From Parapristionchus giblindavisi (taxonomy: Eukaryota; Nematoda; Chromadorea; Rhabditida; Diplogasteridae): DNA of 64,000 bases. The notes below the pieces were generated by a model. It was given only the letters and a program-made list of their open reading frames with translations, made no database searches and was not told the DNA's origin. Position numbers and translations under genes: made by a program. The stretch lies in assembly GCA_943737045.1 (NCBI GenBank), contig CALSFV010000029.1, forward strand, positions 248,001 to 312,000. The letters run 5' to 3'. Positions within the stretch are counted from its first letter, which is position 1, and the number at the start of each line of letters is the position of its first letter. Positions 1 through 11,224 of this stretch are shown one piece after another.

Positions 1-20
1 GTTATGGTACATTTCTTCAG

Positions 21-1099
21 ATGGATGGCACCCGAATCCCTCACTAAGCCTCATCCATTCAATCTGAAAACCGATGTATGGGCTTACGCAGTAATGCTCT
101 ATGAGGTGTGATTGATCTTTGATCTTTATTCTTTCTATATTATCTTTGATCTTTACAGATATTCAACGATGGAGTAAAACCATTCCCTGATGATCCCCTC
201 AAAGCTGTCGTAAAGAAGATCAAACGTTGTGAGATGCCGCAAATGCCCGAAAAGACTCCACTCGGTATTCAAACTATCACTAAGAAGATCTGGTAAGTTA
301 TTTGATCTTTGATCCTTTATTTATCGATCGATTCAGGATCTTTGAGGCGGCGAAACGTCCCAGTATGAGAGAGATCACTGGCAAGCTTCATGTGAGTGAG
401 CTACCGCATATCCGACCCACCGGATCTTAATTGACCTACCGTAATCCATTACTGTACTCAGGAGCTGTGCAAAAATGATCCTGTCACTTCGCCAGAAGTA
501 CTCACTTTGAACAAGATAACTGGAGTAAAGAGAAATAATGTGATTCTGGTGAGCAACAGTCCCTTTAGTACTTATCATTTAGCGTGTTCTTAATACTTAT
601 TCTAATCATCAAATTTCCAACTTTGTCGCATGTATCTTGAGAAAAAAGAGATTTGACCGAGTTGAATAATTTGATACTTTTTTCTTCATAATTTGTTAAT
701 AAATCATGATTTATTTATTTAATTAATTATTTATTTAATATTTATTTAATTTATTATAAATGAAACTTGTTTAAAGGGTGATGATTCGGAGAGCGACGAT
801 TCGGGAACGACGGACAACGACACTTTCAAGAAAGGACTAGTTGGAAAGAAACCACGGTAATGACTGTATAAAACCGTAGTGATCTTGATCTTTATTGATA
901 TTTGATCTATGATCTTTGGTCTGTAATCTTTACGGTTCCGGTACCCGAGTTACTTTAAGTCGTGTCCTTTAAGGAGCGGAAGAGGTATACAGTAGCGTGG
1001 AGTGCGATCGATAATTCCTGAAGTTACGGTATATTTCTTTGTAGGTCGTCGCGTGCGAAGTACAACGAAAAGCGTAGGGTAGGATCGAACCGAGAATAA
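21..1099 (+). CDS. protein tyrosine kinase, C-terminal half of kinase domain plus tail (5' partial)
   Basis: Six exons were assembled by hand: 21-105, 159-292, 337-391, 462-548, 777-856 and 1045-1099. All joins keep frame and use GT/AG sites; the introns are 44 to 228 bp. Bases 1-20 look like the end of an upstream intron (TTTCTTCAG). The protein shows RWMAPES (APE motif, activation-loop end), DVWAYAVMLYE (subdomain IX) and AAKRPSMREI (subdomain XI arginine), in the order expected of a tyrosine kinase C-lobe. Wording and exon style fit the expanded nematode cytoplasmic (Fer-like) kinases, which phosphorylate tyrosines, often in the germ line; that subfamily is inferred. The tail is acidic (DDSESDDSG) and then basic (KKPRSSRAKYNEKRR). 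If the last intron is retained, the protein ends at a TAA at 858-860 instead. The N-lobe and catalytic loop lie outside the window. Confidence 0.85.
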
Positions 1100-1134
1100 G
1101 TATTGATTGATATTGATTGGTTGATACCCACATC

Positions 1135-1140
1135 AATAAA
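1135..1140 (+). terminator. polyadenylation signal AATAAA of the kinase gene
   Basis: Canonical AATAAA lies 36 bp after the TAA stop at 1097-1099, a normal distance for a nematode 3' UTR. This supports the spliced last exon over the intron-retained ending at 860. Confidence 0.6.
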
Positions 1141-3470
1141 CGTGTCCATTGACTGATTTGATTCGCAACTCTGCAAGACATACAATACGTACATACAATA
1201 GCAATTAACACCATTTATGCTCATAAATAATATAATATAAACTTGTCATTCACAAAAAATCCATGCACAGTTTTTAAAAATTTTCATTTGGAAAAAAAAG
1301 TCATTTGTGGTCGATAGCAATGCATTTAGTTACATTTCTTTATCTTATAGATAATTACAAAGCTTTCTAATATCCTGGTTTAAAAATTATTTTGGTTTGG
1401 TTGGGATATTAAAAATACAAAAAAAATATATGGTAAAAAAGGTATATCAGGCCTGTCACGAGAGAATCGAGCTGAAATGGCAATACTTCGGAATGGAGCG
1501 AAAATCATGAAATCAGCTTTCGGTACCTCTAGGCATACCCTACCATCCCCCAGCTTTCGGTACCTCTAGGCATACCCTACCGTCCCATTTTGTAAATATC
1601 ATTCTGGGGCTCCCTACACGGGTCGGTCATCCGGGAACCCGACTTTGAATTCAAATATCTCGGGTCAGGTGCATTTCTGTGGAAAAAAACTACCACGAAG
1701 GTAACCTCCGTTATTTTTCCGAGCTCTATCGATCTAAACAAACCAGAGATTATGAAAGTGCTTCCGAACTACACTCAGGGATAAATTACTCAAAATCTGC
1801 CTATTCGGCGCGGCTGACCCTGAAATATGTTGTGCAACTTTTGGAGGGTTGTAAAATGAGCGGTTTACGAAAACAATACGTGCACGGAGACGTGTAAATC
1901 ATCCCCTTTGAAATTTCCTGATGATTTTCGCAATCCACAATCTCTCGTTTTACACACTCTCTCGCCCATTCCTTTTCATTCCATTCCATTCCTTTCTACA
2001 CCACACGGTCTCAAGTGCGCGGTGCGGAATGAAACATATCGTTTTCTCCCTTCCTGTATTTCTTATACTCTCCGGAGCGATCACGATTGTCCCCATTGAT
2101 CTTCTACATGCTATCTGTGAACCTTAGGGTAGTCCGCGGTACTATAACGATGAAAAATATCTATATTTCTAACGAGCATCTTATATATAACATTAACAGA
2201 AGCAAAATAGAGAGACATAACACTATAGATAGCATGAAAGGTGACTATTTTGAGTCATCTTTGGTCATCTTCTTCAGTCATCTTTGGTTATTCTTCATAC
2301 GGGGAGAGGGCTCGGTGGCTCGTCTAGTTCACAATTGGGTATGGTTTTGGATGCAAGAACAGACAATCGTACAGAATAACACTTTATTGATCAGACACAT
2401 ATGGGAAGTCTAGTTTATAGAATTCAGTGTTTAGTGCTGTTTATCGCTTTATCGCTTTATTTTGTTCTTAGTCTGAGTGATTTTAGTTTTCAGTTTTTTT
2501 TACTGGAAATGATGAGTTTTCTGAACTCATCTTTTAATGACAGACAATGACAGACACGAGAATCAATGAAGGAGACAAGGACGCAGATGGGTCCTGCTCA
2601 CGAGGATTCCAACGCAGACAGGGTTGTGGTTCAGTCTACTAATCTTTTGGCCGATGCACCAATGTCAATGCAATCAGACATTATGGTAACCAGCACAATC
2701 TTTATCTTTACAATAAGGCAACAGTATCATCCATACAATACAAATGTGTTCCTTATATATATATGAGCAGTCACAACATAACAACCAAAATATTGAGGAT
2801 GTACGATGTATGTACGATGTTCTAACATGAACAGTCGAAACATAGAACAGTCAAAATATAGAAGATGACGTACGATCTACGTTATGTTCTAATATTTCTT
2901 AGTCAAAATATCGTATTTATTATACAATAATAGACAATATTAAAAATATAATATTATGATGTGTTCGAAATGTCGATTGAGAGCTTCTATGAAGTTGGAC
3001 TTTTCATTCTTAAAAATGAATTTTGTTTGTATTTTTCGATCAATGAGTATTATTTCATGGAGAATTGCAACCACTATTTGCTCAGAAGTCAATAAAAGAA
3101 AATCTCAGAAGACTTCTCTCATTCAACATTCTCTCGCCTCTTTTTTTCTTTTCGTGAATTTTGAACGTCACATACAGTGTTCACTGTGTAACTGTGTTCA
3201 TTAATATTCACTACTGTAATTGTTGATGTAATAAAAAGATAAGAAAAACTCACAATTTTGTTTGAATCCAGCCAATTCCGAGAAAATATTAAATAATTGC
3301 AAAGTATAGGGTTGCTTTTCTATCGATGCATATAAGGCATCTGAAAAATAAATAAATTTAGGCTCAAATTAAAAGTGTAAATGTGCAAGGAAATGTAAAG
3401 TAGAGAAAAGGAAGTTGGTTGAGAGGGGACAAGAACAAGACTAAGACGAAGAAAAGAGTACGCTTAGAAC
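1141..3470. other. intergenic, no supported gene
   Basis: Apart from the short tandem duplication, only small open frames without splice support or recognisable motifs are seen. TACGATGTATG-type near-repeats occur around 2800-2890. Nothing else can be supported. Confidence 0.5.
1514..1587. repeat. 37 bp direct tandem duplication
   Basis: Two adjacent copies of a 37 bp unit starting CAGCTTTCGGTACCTCTAGG (1514-1550 and 1551-1587) differ at about two positions. No function is visible. Confidence 0.85.
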
Positions 3471-3600
3471 AAGTTAGAGAAAGGGAGAAATGATGGGGGA
3501 AACGAGAGAGATTCAAACAATGAGATGTTCTCTTGGAAAGATGCCACATATGAGTCATTGCAACTATAGACCACGACCCCTCACACACTAGTTTCCCAGG
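3470..3600. repeat. direct duplicate of the target flank of the 4075-7462 element (empty site)
   Basis: This stretch resembles 4005-4074 joined to 7463-7515. It shares TCAAACAATGA, GTTCTCTTGG, GAGTCATTG and then TATAGACCACG. Here the two halves are contiguous (AACTATAGACC at 3562-3572), whereas in the other copy they are separated by 3.4 kb. It therefore reads as an unoccupied paralogous target site. Confidence 0.65.
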
Positions 3601-4313
3601 GACATTTTCAAGTGGGATCATAGGTCCATCGCTACCAATGAAGAAATTAAACGAATCAAAGGGCATGAAGAGTGAGCATTATTTCTCGAGAGAGATTTAT
3701 TTCTTTATTTGGTGTTTAGGTTTTTTTGCAGGCTGAGAAGCAGGATCATCAGTTCTTGTTATCATCATCATCATCTTCTTGTGCTCTTCTATGCATTCGG
3801 TGAAACTTATCACATTTGGCATTCACATCGTTAGATTCATCTTACAAGGCAGATAAGAATCAACTAGACACAAATCATTTATCGCTAATAGACTAGTTCA
3901 CGATTGGAATTCTTTAGATGCAGATTTAGCAACCGTTGCCCAACTCTTCGATCTTTTGTGAAACTCTAAAAACTGTGATTAAGTAATTTGCAGTTTCTCT
4001 AGAGAAAGAGAGGCATGGGAAACGAGAGATTCAAACAATGACATGTTCTCTTGGCATGTGAGTCATTGTAACTACGGTCCCGCCCGATCGCCCTGTCTAA
4101 ACGCGGCACGCGGAGGCAAGCCTGTGCCGCATATCGTCGTTTTACGGGCTGAATAATGGGCACTTCTTTGATTTCTGGCCCAGGTCATATTACAGATCAA
4201 TTCTAGTCATTTCTCATTCCTCATCACTCATTAGTCATTTTGCGTAGTATCCGACCATTTTCTCGGTTGTGGTATTTTCTCGTGGTGTGGTTAAAATATG
4301 AAAAGTGTGCTAA

Positions 4314-4647
4314 TCATTGTTATGTTCGATATGATTCATAATGCCACAGAAACGAAAATTTTTGCTTGACTCTAGATAGTGCAACACAAGTGGGCCATTT
4401 CGTAGATATAGTGTAAAGCTACCGTATGCAATATTCAAATTTTTATTCAGAAATGTGCAAGATCGAGAAAACAGGATCACTCAATACGACGGGATGGCCA
4501 AAAATTGTGGGAAATTGAAAATTTGAATATTGCATACGGTAGCATTACAGTATACCTACGAAATAGCCAATTCGTGCTGCACTATCTAGAGCCAAGCAAA
4601 TCTTTTCGTTTCTGTGACATTATGAACCATATCGAACATAACAATGA
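4314..4647. mobile_element. 334 bp palindromic MITE
   Basis: Arms at about 4314-4443 and 4518-4647 are near-perfect inverse complements, starting TCATTGTTATGTTCGATATG and including CTACCGTATGCAATATTCAAA. There is no coding capacity. It abuts the next element with no spacer. Confidence 0.8.
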
Positions 4648-5610
4648 CCACAAGGGAGTGCGGATACAGTAGAGGGCCTTCTTTGAGGGCTACGAGCCCT
4701 CAAATAAAAGATATTCATTTGGCTTCAGAGAGTATGCATAAATCGTATTCTCTCAAGTTGATTAAAAGTAGAAGAATCGCAAAAAGTTGACAAACGTTAG
4801 TGTAACAGTGCATAAATCGTATTCTCTCAAGTTAAATAAAAATAAAAGAATCTTTTTCACCCAAATGGGCGCCTTTTATTTTGCGCTAGCGATTTCTAAG
4901 TGGCGCGGCAGAGACTTATATGCGTTGAAGATTAGTTTAGTGAAGAATAGAATGAATTCTTATAAAGTCAATCACTGCAAACTGATGTCGTATGCGCATA
5001 AACCTGTTACTTCAATAGCGAATATAATAATATATCTATGGATCCTCTGCAATTATGCGAGAATATCTTACTATGAGAATCATTTCCTCATTGCACATTT
5101 CATTTAACGATAAGACAATATAATTGAAAAATGAATGAATTAATATAAAGAGACACGGGCTGACGGACTTTATGAAAGTTGCGCTCAACTAGGATCAGTG
5201 GAACCATCTCTTGTCACTACAGATCCACCGTTTAGTTGATCTCGATAAAGTATTTAAATGTAATGTAAAAAGACACGTTGCTCAATTCAAAAATATTTAT
5301 GAAATGAAGTGTAACTAATTCCAATACAGTGCTAATTGATAAATACAAGAACAATAAATTAGCAATGCTCGTAGATAATTAGTTCCCTCAAATAATGGTT
5401 GGCAAAGCGGCAATACGCATTATTTGTCTTTGCCGTCAATCGCTAGCGCAAAATAAAAGGCGCCCATTTGGGTGAAAAAGATTCTTTTATTTTAATTTAA
5501 CTTGAGAGAATACGATTTATGCATACTCTCTTAAGCCAAATGAATTTCTTTTATTTGAGGGCCCGTAGCCCTCAAAGAAGGCCCTCTACTGTATCCGCAC
5601 TCCCTTGTGG
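4648..5610. mobile_element. 963 bp foldback element with ~220 bp inverted arms
   Basis: The left arm begins CCACAAGGGAGTGCGGATAC and is repeated in inverse at the right end (5430-5610). Shared blocks include GAGGGCCTTCTTTGAGGG, GCATAAATCGTATTCTCTCA, CTTTTTCACCCAAATGGGCG and TTTTGCGCTAGCGATT. Inside the left arm, CATAAATCGTATTCTCTCAA occurs twice (about 4737 and 4811). The AT-rich centre has no gene; the 106-residue open frame across it has no splice or motif support. Confidence 0.75.
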
Positions 5611-5984
5611 TAGGGGTTCTTTTAGTTTTATTGAATCGCGGTGGAAACCACGATTTAAAATCATTGTAGAAAATGTATTTTTTTGCACTAAACTTAAGAT
5701 ATTAAATGCTAAACATTGCTAGAATACAATAAATAGAATATATTACAATATATAATAAATATTCTTTTATCACACATACCCGTCCATCATAGAAAATAAA
5801 ATATATTAGCATTTAATATCTTAAGTTTTGAATAACGGATAATGTATTACATGGTTAAATGTGCTCTATTATTCATGGTATTTCAAATACATATATGTAC
5901 GATACGTACCATTTGATACGTCTACTATCGACGACGTATCGATTGAATACACTTGTGATAGGACATTTTTGACACATTTGCTAC

Positions 5985-6770
5985 AAAAATCGATAGTGGC
6001 CATTCCGACAATTTTTAGTGAAATCTGACCCACCGCACTTGATCTGACCCACCGAACTGGGTTACGGTAGATTACGGTAGTTTGCAATAGCTCATAATGA
6101 TTTCGCACAAGTAGTGGCTGTTCCGACAATTTTTAGTGAAATTTGACCCGCCGCTCTTGATCTGACCCACCGAACCGGGATACGGTAGATTACGGTAGAT
6201 TGCAATAGCTCATTCTGATTTCGCACAAGTAGTGGCTGTTCTGACAATTTTTAGTGAAATCTGACCCACCGCACTTGATCTGACCCACCGAACCGGGTTA
6301 CGGTAGAGTACTGTAGTTTACAATAGCCGAAAATGATTTCGCACAAGTAGTGGCTGTTCTGACAATTTTTAGTGAAATCTGACCCACCGAACTGGGTCAC
6401 GGTAGATTACGGTAGTTTGCAATAGCTCATAATGATTTCGCACAAGTAGTGGCTGTTCCGACAATTTTTAGTGAAATCTGACCGACCGCACTTGATCTGA
6501 CCCACCAAACCGGGTTACGGTAGATTACGGTAGTTTGCAATAGCTCATAATGATTTCGCACAAGTAGTGGCTGTTCCGACAATTTTTAGTGAAATCTGAC
6601 CGACCGCACTTGATCTGACCCACCAAACCGGGTTACGGTAGATTACGGTAGTTTGCAATAGCTCATAATGATTTCGCACAAGTAGTGGCTGTTCCGACAA
6701 TTTTTAGTGAAATCTGACCCACCGCACTTGATCTGACCCACCGAACCGGGTTACGGTAGATTACGGTAGT
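5985..6770. repeat. tandem array, 118 bp unit, 7 copies
   Basis: GACAATTTTTAGTGAAAT recurs at about 6007, 6125, 6243, 6361, 6460, 6578 and 6696. Spacing is 118 bp except one 99 bp unit that lacks the internal CCGCACTTGATCTGA segment. Each unit holds CTGACCCACCGAAC and TACGGTAGATTACGGTAG. The TACGGTAG-type motif runs on to about 6880 with a different partner sequence. Confidence 0.92.
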
Positions 6771-7656
6771 GTTGCTGATGCTGATCACATTGATACCCAT
6801 CTCGTGTTTCTATGACCCATACGAACCGAGTTAGGCCCGATCTGACCCACCGAACTGGGTTACGGTAGATTACGGTAGTGCTACTGATGCTGATCACATT
6901 GATACGCATCCCAAGTTTCTAGGACCTCTATGAGCCGAGTTATGTCAAAATGTCGGTTTCCGAATTGTCAAGGCCCCGCCCCCTCCACTCTCATTGGCCC
7001 TCCCCAAGACTCCGCCCAGTACATTCGGAACGTTTTTGCAACTCAGTTGCGCATGGTTCCCGATATGGTACCGACTTGTGACCGGTGCCGTTCGAATATG
7101 CAGTCATAGGCATGAGTACCCTGAACTTGAGACTAGTTTATCACCATTGTGGAGTTTTGAAAAACACGTCTCCTAGTCCTCTGTTATGAAAAGTTGGTCC
7201 TGAACCCTAATGGGCCAGTCTCTTCGAGACTGGCCTTAATTAGTACACTTTTCATATTTTTACCACACCACAACCGAGAAAATGGTCGGTTACTACGCGA
7301 AATGACTAATGAGTGATGAGGAATGAGAAATGACTAAAATTGGTCTGTAATATGACCTGGGCCAGAAATCAAAGAAGTGCCCATTATTCAGACCGTAAAA
7401 CGAGATGCTGCACAGGCGTGCCTCCGCGTGCCGCGTTCAGACAGGGCGATCGGGCGGGGCTGTATAGACCACGCCCCCCTCACTAGTATCGTACTATCAT
7501 TTCCTGGTGGGATCCATTACACGTCTTCGTTTTTGTGGGCCCAGAAAATCTCCCACTAGATTCTTAGCTCGATCCAAACTAGGAATTTTTTGAGGAAAAC
7601 GAGAGTATAAACACAGGAGGAGTGTGACTATCTCTAGAACTTCCCGTTCCTCCGTA

Positions 7657-7782
<126 letters not shown>

Positions 7783-7939
7783 CCTTGCCCTTTACTCTTT
7801 TCCTTCTTCCCTGACCTTTATCTATTTCGCCAATAGGTTACATTGATATCCACTGCGTCCAGGTCTCTCTACAGTTACATTTTCGAATGTTTCAGAAGCA
7901 CAATGTTGAATTGATCAAACCAAAAGAGGAAAGGGATAG

Positions 7940-8500
7940 ACTTTCGTTAGAAAATTAGGACATTTTAAATATCAGTGAATAATTGCACTAGACCAGCGAT
8001 TTGTCCTGATTCAGGGATTCTGCCCGACAACAAACAGACTACGGTATCTTCATCGCCCTCGAAACGGAGAACGGAGACGTTACATTTAATAGGAAGATAA
8101 TAAACACGTGAGAGAGTGTGTAAAAAGCGGAGAGTCGTCTCTTCTACTATTCTCGATTTAACAGCTTTCGGGATATGTTTCACATCGATCATATCATCAT
8201 GTGGCCGTCACGTTTGGTGTTACTTTATCGGAATTTAAGAAAACATAAACAAATAATTCTTAATAATTAAACAATATTTATCACTCTGATCTTTGATATT
8301 TGTACTTGAGAACATGTTCTGAGACTTCCTCCACCTTCCCCCATTAATATTGTCCCTCATTTCATTTCTCTTCGTGCAATTAAAAAAAAAAATTCATTCG
8401 TATGCTTGCTCAAACATCTTTATGATGTACGATAAATTAAATTAAATTATTTACTAAAGAAACATACTATTTCTGTTTTCGAAAAGAGCTCTTATAATGG
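7940..8500. repeat. dispersed repeat, also at 28.7 and 29.3 kb and inverted at 19.1 and 30.6 kb
   Basis: 7946-8040 matches 28716-28806 (AATATCAGTGAATAATTGCA, GTCCTGATTCAGGG). 8190-8500 matches 29310-29625 and, inverted, 19083-19290 and 30600-30850 (GATCTTTGAT, TTGTCCCTCATTTCATTT, AAACATCTTTATGATGTACG). No gene is seen. Confidence 0.75.
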
Positions 8501-8638
8501 GAGCGTTGTTCAACACTGAATCAAAGATGTTCGCACTCTGGTATTTTCAAACTAGTAGGTTACCTATGTTTCCCACTAGCCGTAGACGTGCAAGTCTACG
8601 GTTAGTTAAACGCAAGTTTACTAGAAGTGGTGGCAGTA

Positions 8639-9300
8639 TGACATTTTGGAACTGCCGTTGTGGAACGAGGACGTTTTGGAACTGGACGAATAGGAACAAG
8701 ACATTTTGGAACTATGCCGAATAGGAACCATGCCGATATGGAACCAGACATTTTGGAACTACCCCATTTTGGAACCGGGACATTTTGGAACCCGGACATT
8801 TTGGAACTCGGCCGTTTTGGAACCGAGACATTTTGGAACCGGGACATTTTGGAACTCGGCCGTTTTGGAACCGGGACATTTTGGAACCCGGTCGTTTTGG
8901 AACCGGGACATTTTGGAACCCGGCCGTTTTGGAACCGGGACATTTTGGAACCCGGACATTTTGGAACCGGGACATTTTGGAACTCGGCCGTTTTGGAACC
9001 GGGACATTTTGGAACCCGAACATTTTGGAACCCGGACATTTTGGAACCGAGACATTTTGGAACCGGGACATTTTGGAACTCGGCCGTTTTGGAACCGGGA
9101 CATTTTGGAACTCGGCCGTTTTGGAACCGAGACATTTTGGAACCGGGACATTTTGGAACTCGGCCGTTTTGGAACCGGGACATTTTGGAACCCGGCCGTT
9201 TTGGAACCGGGACATTTTGGAACCCGGACATTTTGGAACCGGGACATTTTGGAACTCGGCCGTTTTGGAACCGGGACATTTTGGAACCGGACATTTTGGT
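8639..9300. repeat. 16 bp minisatellite, left arm (~41 units)
   Basis: Units read ACATTTTGGAACCGGG with a CCGTTTTGGAACTCGG variant; the outermost units are more diverged. The unit contains no stop in any frame, so overlapping open frames arise on both strands; they are not genes. Confidence 0.96.
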
Positions 9301-10255
9301 ACTCCCCGTTTTTCATTTTTTATCAAATGATACACTTTTTTCACTCTTTAACATACCCATGGATCCAATTGTCTAAACTTTTTTTGAATGCATTCATTAT
9401 TTGCATAATTCTCAGGTATTCATGAGCTTTTTCCACGCAATGTAGTATAGTCTAAAAGATATTTCTTGCGTGTTTATTTTTAGACATACTGAAAAGTCCT
9501 CCGAAAGTCCCCTGAATGGGATTAAAGCTAAATCCTAGTGGATATGGGCATCCCCTGTTGTTGTGATAGCAAAACCGTGGAATTTAGTTTAATCATGAAT
9601 CAATCATCATCATGTTCATGAATCGCGTCAAAGTTACTTTGGCCATTCTACATTTATTTGCAAAATTTAGCGCCATTCCACGCTTTTTGGGCGTTCAGGA
9701 TTTTTCTCTCCTAAATAGACTTTATGTCTGAAAAATGTTCAAGTCACTGCGAAGATTGACCTATGTTGCCTATGTTGAAGCCCGCATACGTTATTTCTTC
9801 AATCTAGAAAAGTAGTTTGGTTTGCGTGTCCTTTGAAGTAAAGTTGTGGTAAGACGCTATATTTTACGGAATTGTTTTACAGCCCCAGAGACTCTAAATA
9901 TAAACAAGGACTTGACATGAATCCCATTTCGTTGACTTTCACATTGATTGAGGATGGAGACTCGCGAATGTTCATGCAATCCTCTACTACAAGTGATATG
10001 CAAAAATTTCAGTGCACTCTTGCCCACCCCTTTTGTAATTGCAAACCCATTGATTTGATATTAGATTGTCGCGGGATTGAAATATATTTCTATCAATCAA
10101 TACGCACAGTTAGATGAAACGATTCAGTACACGGTACGAAGAATATCTTTTGCCATTTTTCTGTTTCCACAGTTTGTTCACGAAAATATTCGCGTAACCT
10201 TTGCGATCTTTTATAGAAAAAAAGTAGTAAAAAGTTAAAAGCAAAACGGGGAATA

Positions 10256-10711
10256 CCAAAATGTCTCGATTCCAAAACGACCTAGTTTTAAAATGTCCCA
10301 GTTCCAAAATGGGAGAGTTCCAAAACGGCCCATTTCCAAATTTTCCCGGTTCCAAAACGGCCCAGTTCCAAAATGTCCCGGTTCCAAAACGGTCGAGTTC
10401 CAAAATGTCCCGGTTCCAAAACGGTCGAGTTCCAAAATGTCCCGGTTCCAAAACGGCCGAGTTCCAAAATGTCCCGGTTCCAAAACGGCCGAGTTCCAAA
10501 ATGTCCCGGTTCCAAAACGGCCGAGTTCCAAAATGGAAGAGTTCCAAAACGGCCGAGTTCCAAAATGGAAGAGTTCCAAAATGGGGGAGTTCCAAAACGG
10601 GAGAGTTCCAAAATGTCTAGTTCCAAAGTGTCTCGTTCTAAATCGGTATCGTTCCTATTTGTACAGTTCCAAAACGTCCTCGTTCCACAACGGCAGTTCC
10701 AAAATGTCATA
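10256..10711. repeat. 16 bp minisatellite, right arm (~28 units, inverted)
   Basis: Units read GTTCCAAAATGTCCCG with GTTCCAAAACGGCCGA variants, the inverse complement of the left arm. Both inner and outer borders match the left arm inverted (AAAACGGGGAATACC inside, TGCCGTTGTGGAACGAGGAC outside). Confidence 0.96.
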
Positions 10712-10831
10712 CTGCCGAAGTGGTGTATAATAGGGTAATGCATTTAGTCAAATGTTATTTAGTAGTAAACTAACAGTAAACTGCTAGTCTGTGACGTCAC
10801 GTAAGTAAACTACTAGTTTGGAAATACCAGA

Positions 10832-10893
10832 GCATGGCCTAATTGTAACTCGAGTCACTGTCCATCCAGATGGCGGCGCAGGTTCGAATCGAA
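10832..10893 (+). other. tRNA-like fragment between two MITE copies
   Basis: TGGCCTAATTG resembles a pol III A box. About 35 bp later CAGGTTCGAATC matches the B box, with a CTGTCCATCCAG stem-loop between them in the anticodon-arm position. The acceptor stem and T-stem 3' half do not pair, so it is a decayed tRNA or SINE head rather than a functional tRNA. Confidence 0.4.
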
Positions 10894-10896
10894 TGG

Positions 10897-11083
10897 CAAC
10901 TACTAAACTAGTAGTTTACTTACGTGACGTCACGGACTAGTAGTTTACTGCTAGTTTACTACAAGTGAAAGAACATTTGACGAAATGCATTACCGTACTA
11001 TACACCACTTCTAGTAAATTTACGTTTAACTTGCCGTAGACTTGCAAGTCTGTAAACTACTAGTTTGAAAATACCAGAGTAGA
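10897..11083. mobile_element. CRE-containing MITE, copy 2
   Basis: Matches 28855-29040, from AACTAGTAGTTTACTTACG to TTTGAAAATACCAGA; the left-most ~15 bp are missing. It holds GTGACGTCAC at 924-933 of this kilobase (10924-10933). It faces copy 1 head to head, which makes 10737-10990 look like a palindrome. Confidence 0.75.
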
Positions 11084-11224
11084 TAATAAAATACTTTGCC
11101 ATGTTCGCACATGGTTGAGTTGGATTATAACAGAGGTCCTTCACAAATCAATGGGTTTACGTTCTTTCATTCATCAACGATTCAACGTGTCTTTCGTCCC
11201 TTGGCTTCTTCTGATGAAATCTCT

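Larger units (their letters stand above)
4075..7462. mobile_element. 3.4 kb element with ~235 bp terminal inverted repeats and TA target duplication
   Basis: Sequence at about 4075-4314 is the inverse complement of about 7239-7462. Shared blocks include CCCGCCCGATCGCCCTGTCT, GCGGCACGCGGAGGCA, AATAATGGGCACTTCTTTGA and CCGACCATTTTCTCGGTTGT. TA dinucleotides flank both ends (4073-4074 and 7463-7464), and a related empty site lies at 3562-3572. No transposase is visible, so this looks like a non-autonomous Tc1/mariner-type element, by inference from the TA duplication. It contains the foldbacks at 4314-4647 and 4648-5610 and the 118 bp tandem array. Confidence 0.7.
8632..10716. mobile_element. 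2.1 kb foldback element with arms made of 16 bp tandem repeats, 8 bp target duplication
   Basis: Terminal sequence GGCAGTATGACATTTTGGAA appears at the left end and inverted at the right end. GAAGTGGT flanks both ends (8624-8631 and 10717-10724) and occurs once at the equivalent position of the unoccupied MITE copies at 28.9 and 11.0 kb. The arms are long arrays of a 16 bp unit in opposite orientation, around a ~950 bp centre without a supported gene. An 8 bp duplication plus modular long inverted repeats fits Mutator- or hAT-type foldback elements; the superfamily is inferred. Confidence 0.8.
8537..10831. mobile_element. CRE-containing MITE, copy 1, split by a later foldback element
   Basis: Together, 8537-8631 and 10717-10831 correspond to the inverse complement of the solo copy at 28838-29040. 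Ends read CTGGTATTTTCAAACTAGTAG and the inverse. The split lies at GAAGTGGT, duplicated on both sides of the 2.1 kb insert. The right half carries the palindrome GTGACGTCAC (10791-10800). Confidence 0.75.

Noticed and set aside
3364..3666. 100-codon minus-strand frame
   Set aside because: It crosses the duplicated target-flank repeat, has low-complexity leucine/phenylalanine content and no recognisable domain.
8602..9425. Several 180-240 codon frames on both strands rich in FWN/GTR or SKMSRFQN
   Set aside because: They are read-through of the 16 bp minisatellite, open in every frame; real genes do not overlap in this way on both strands.
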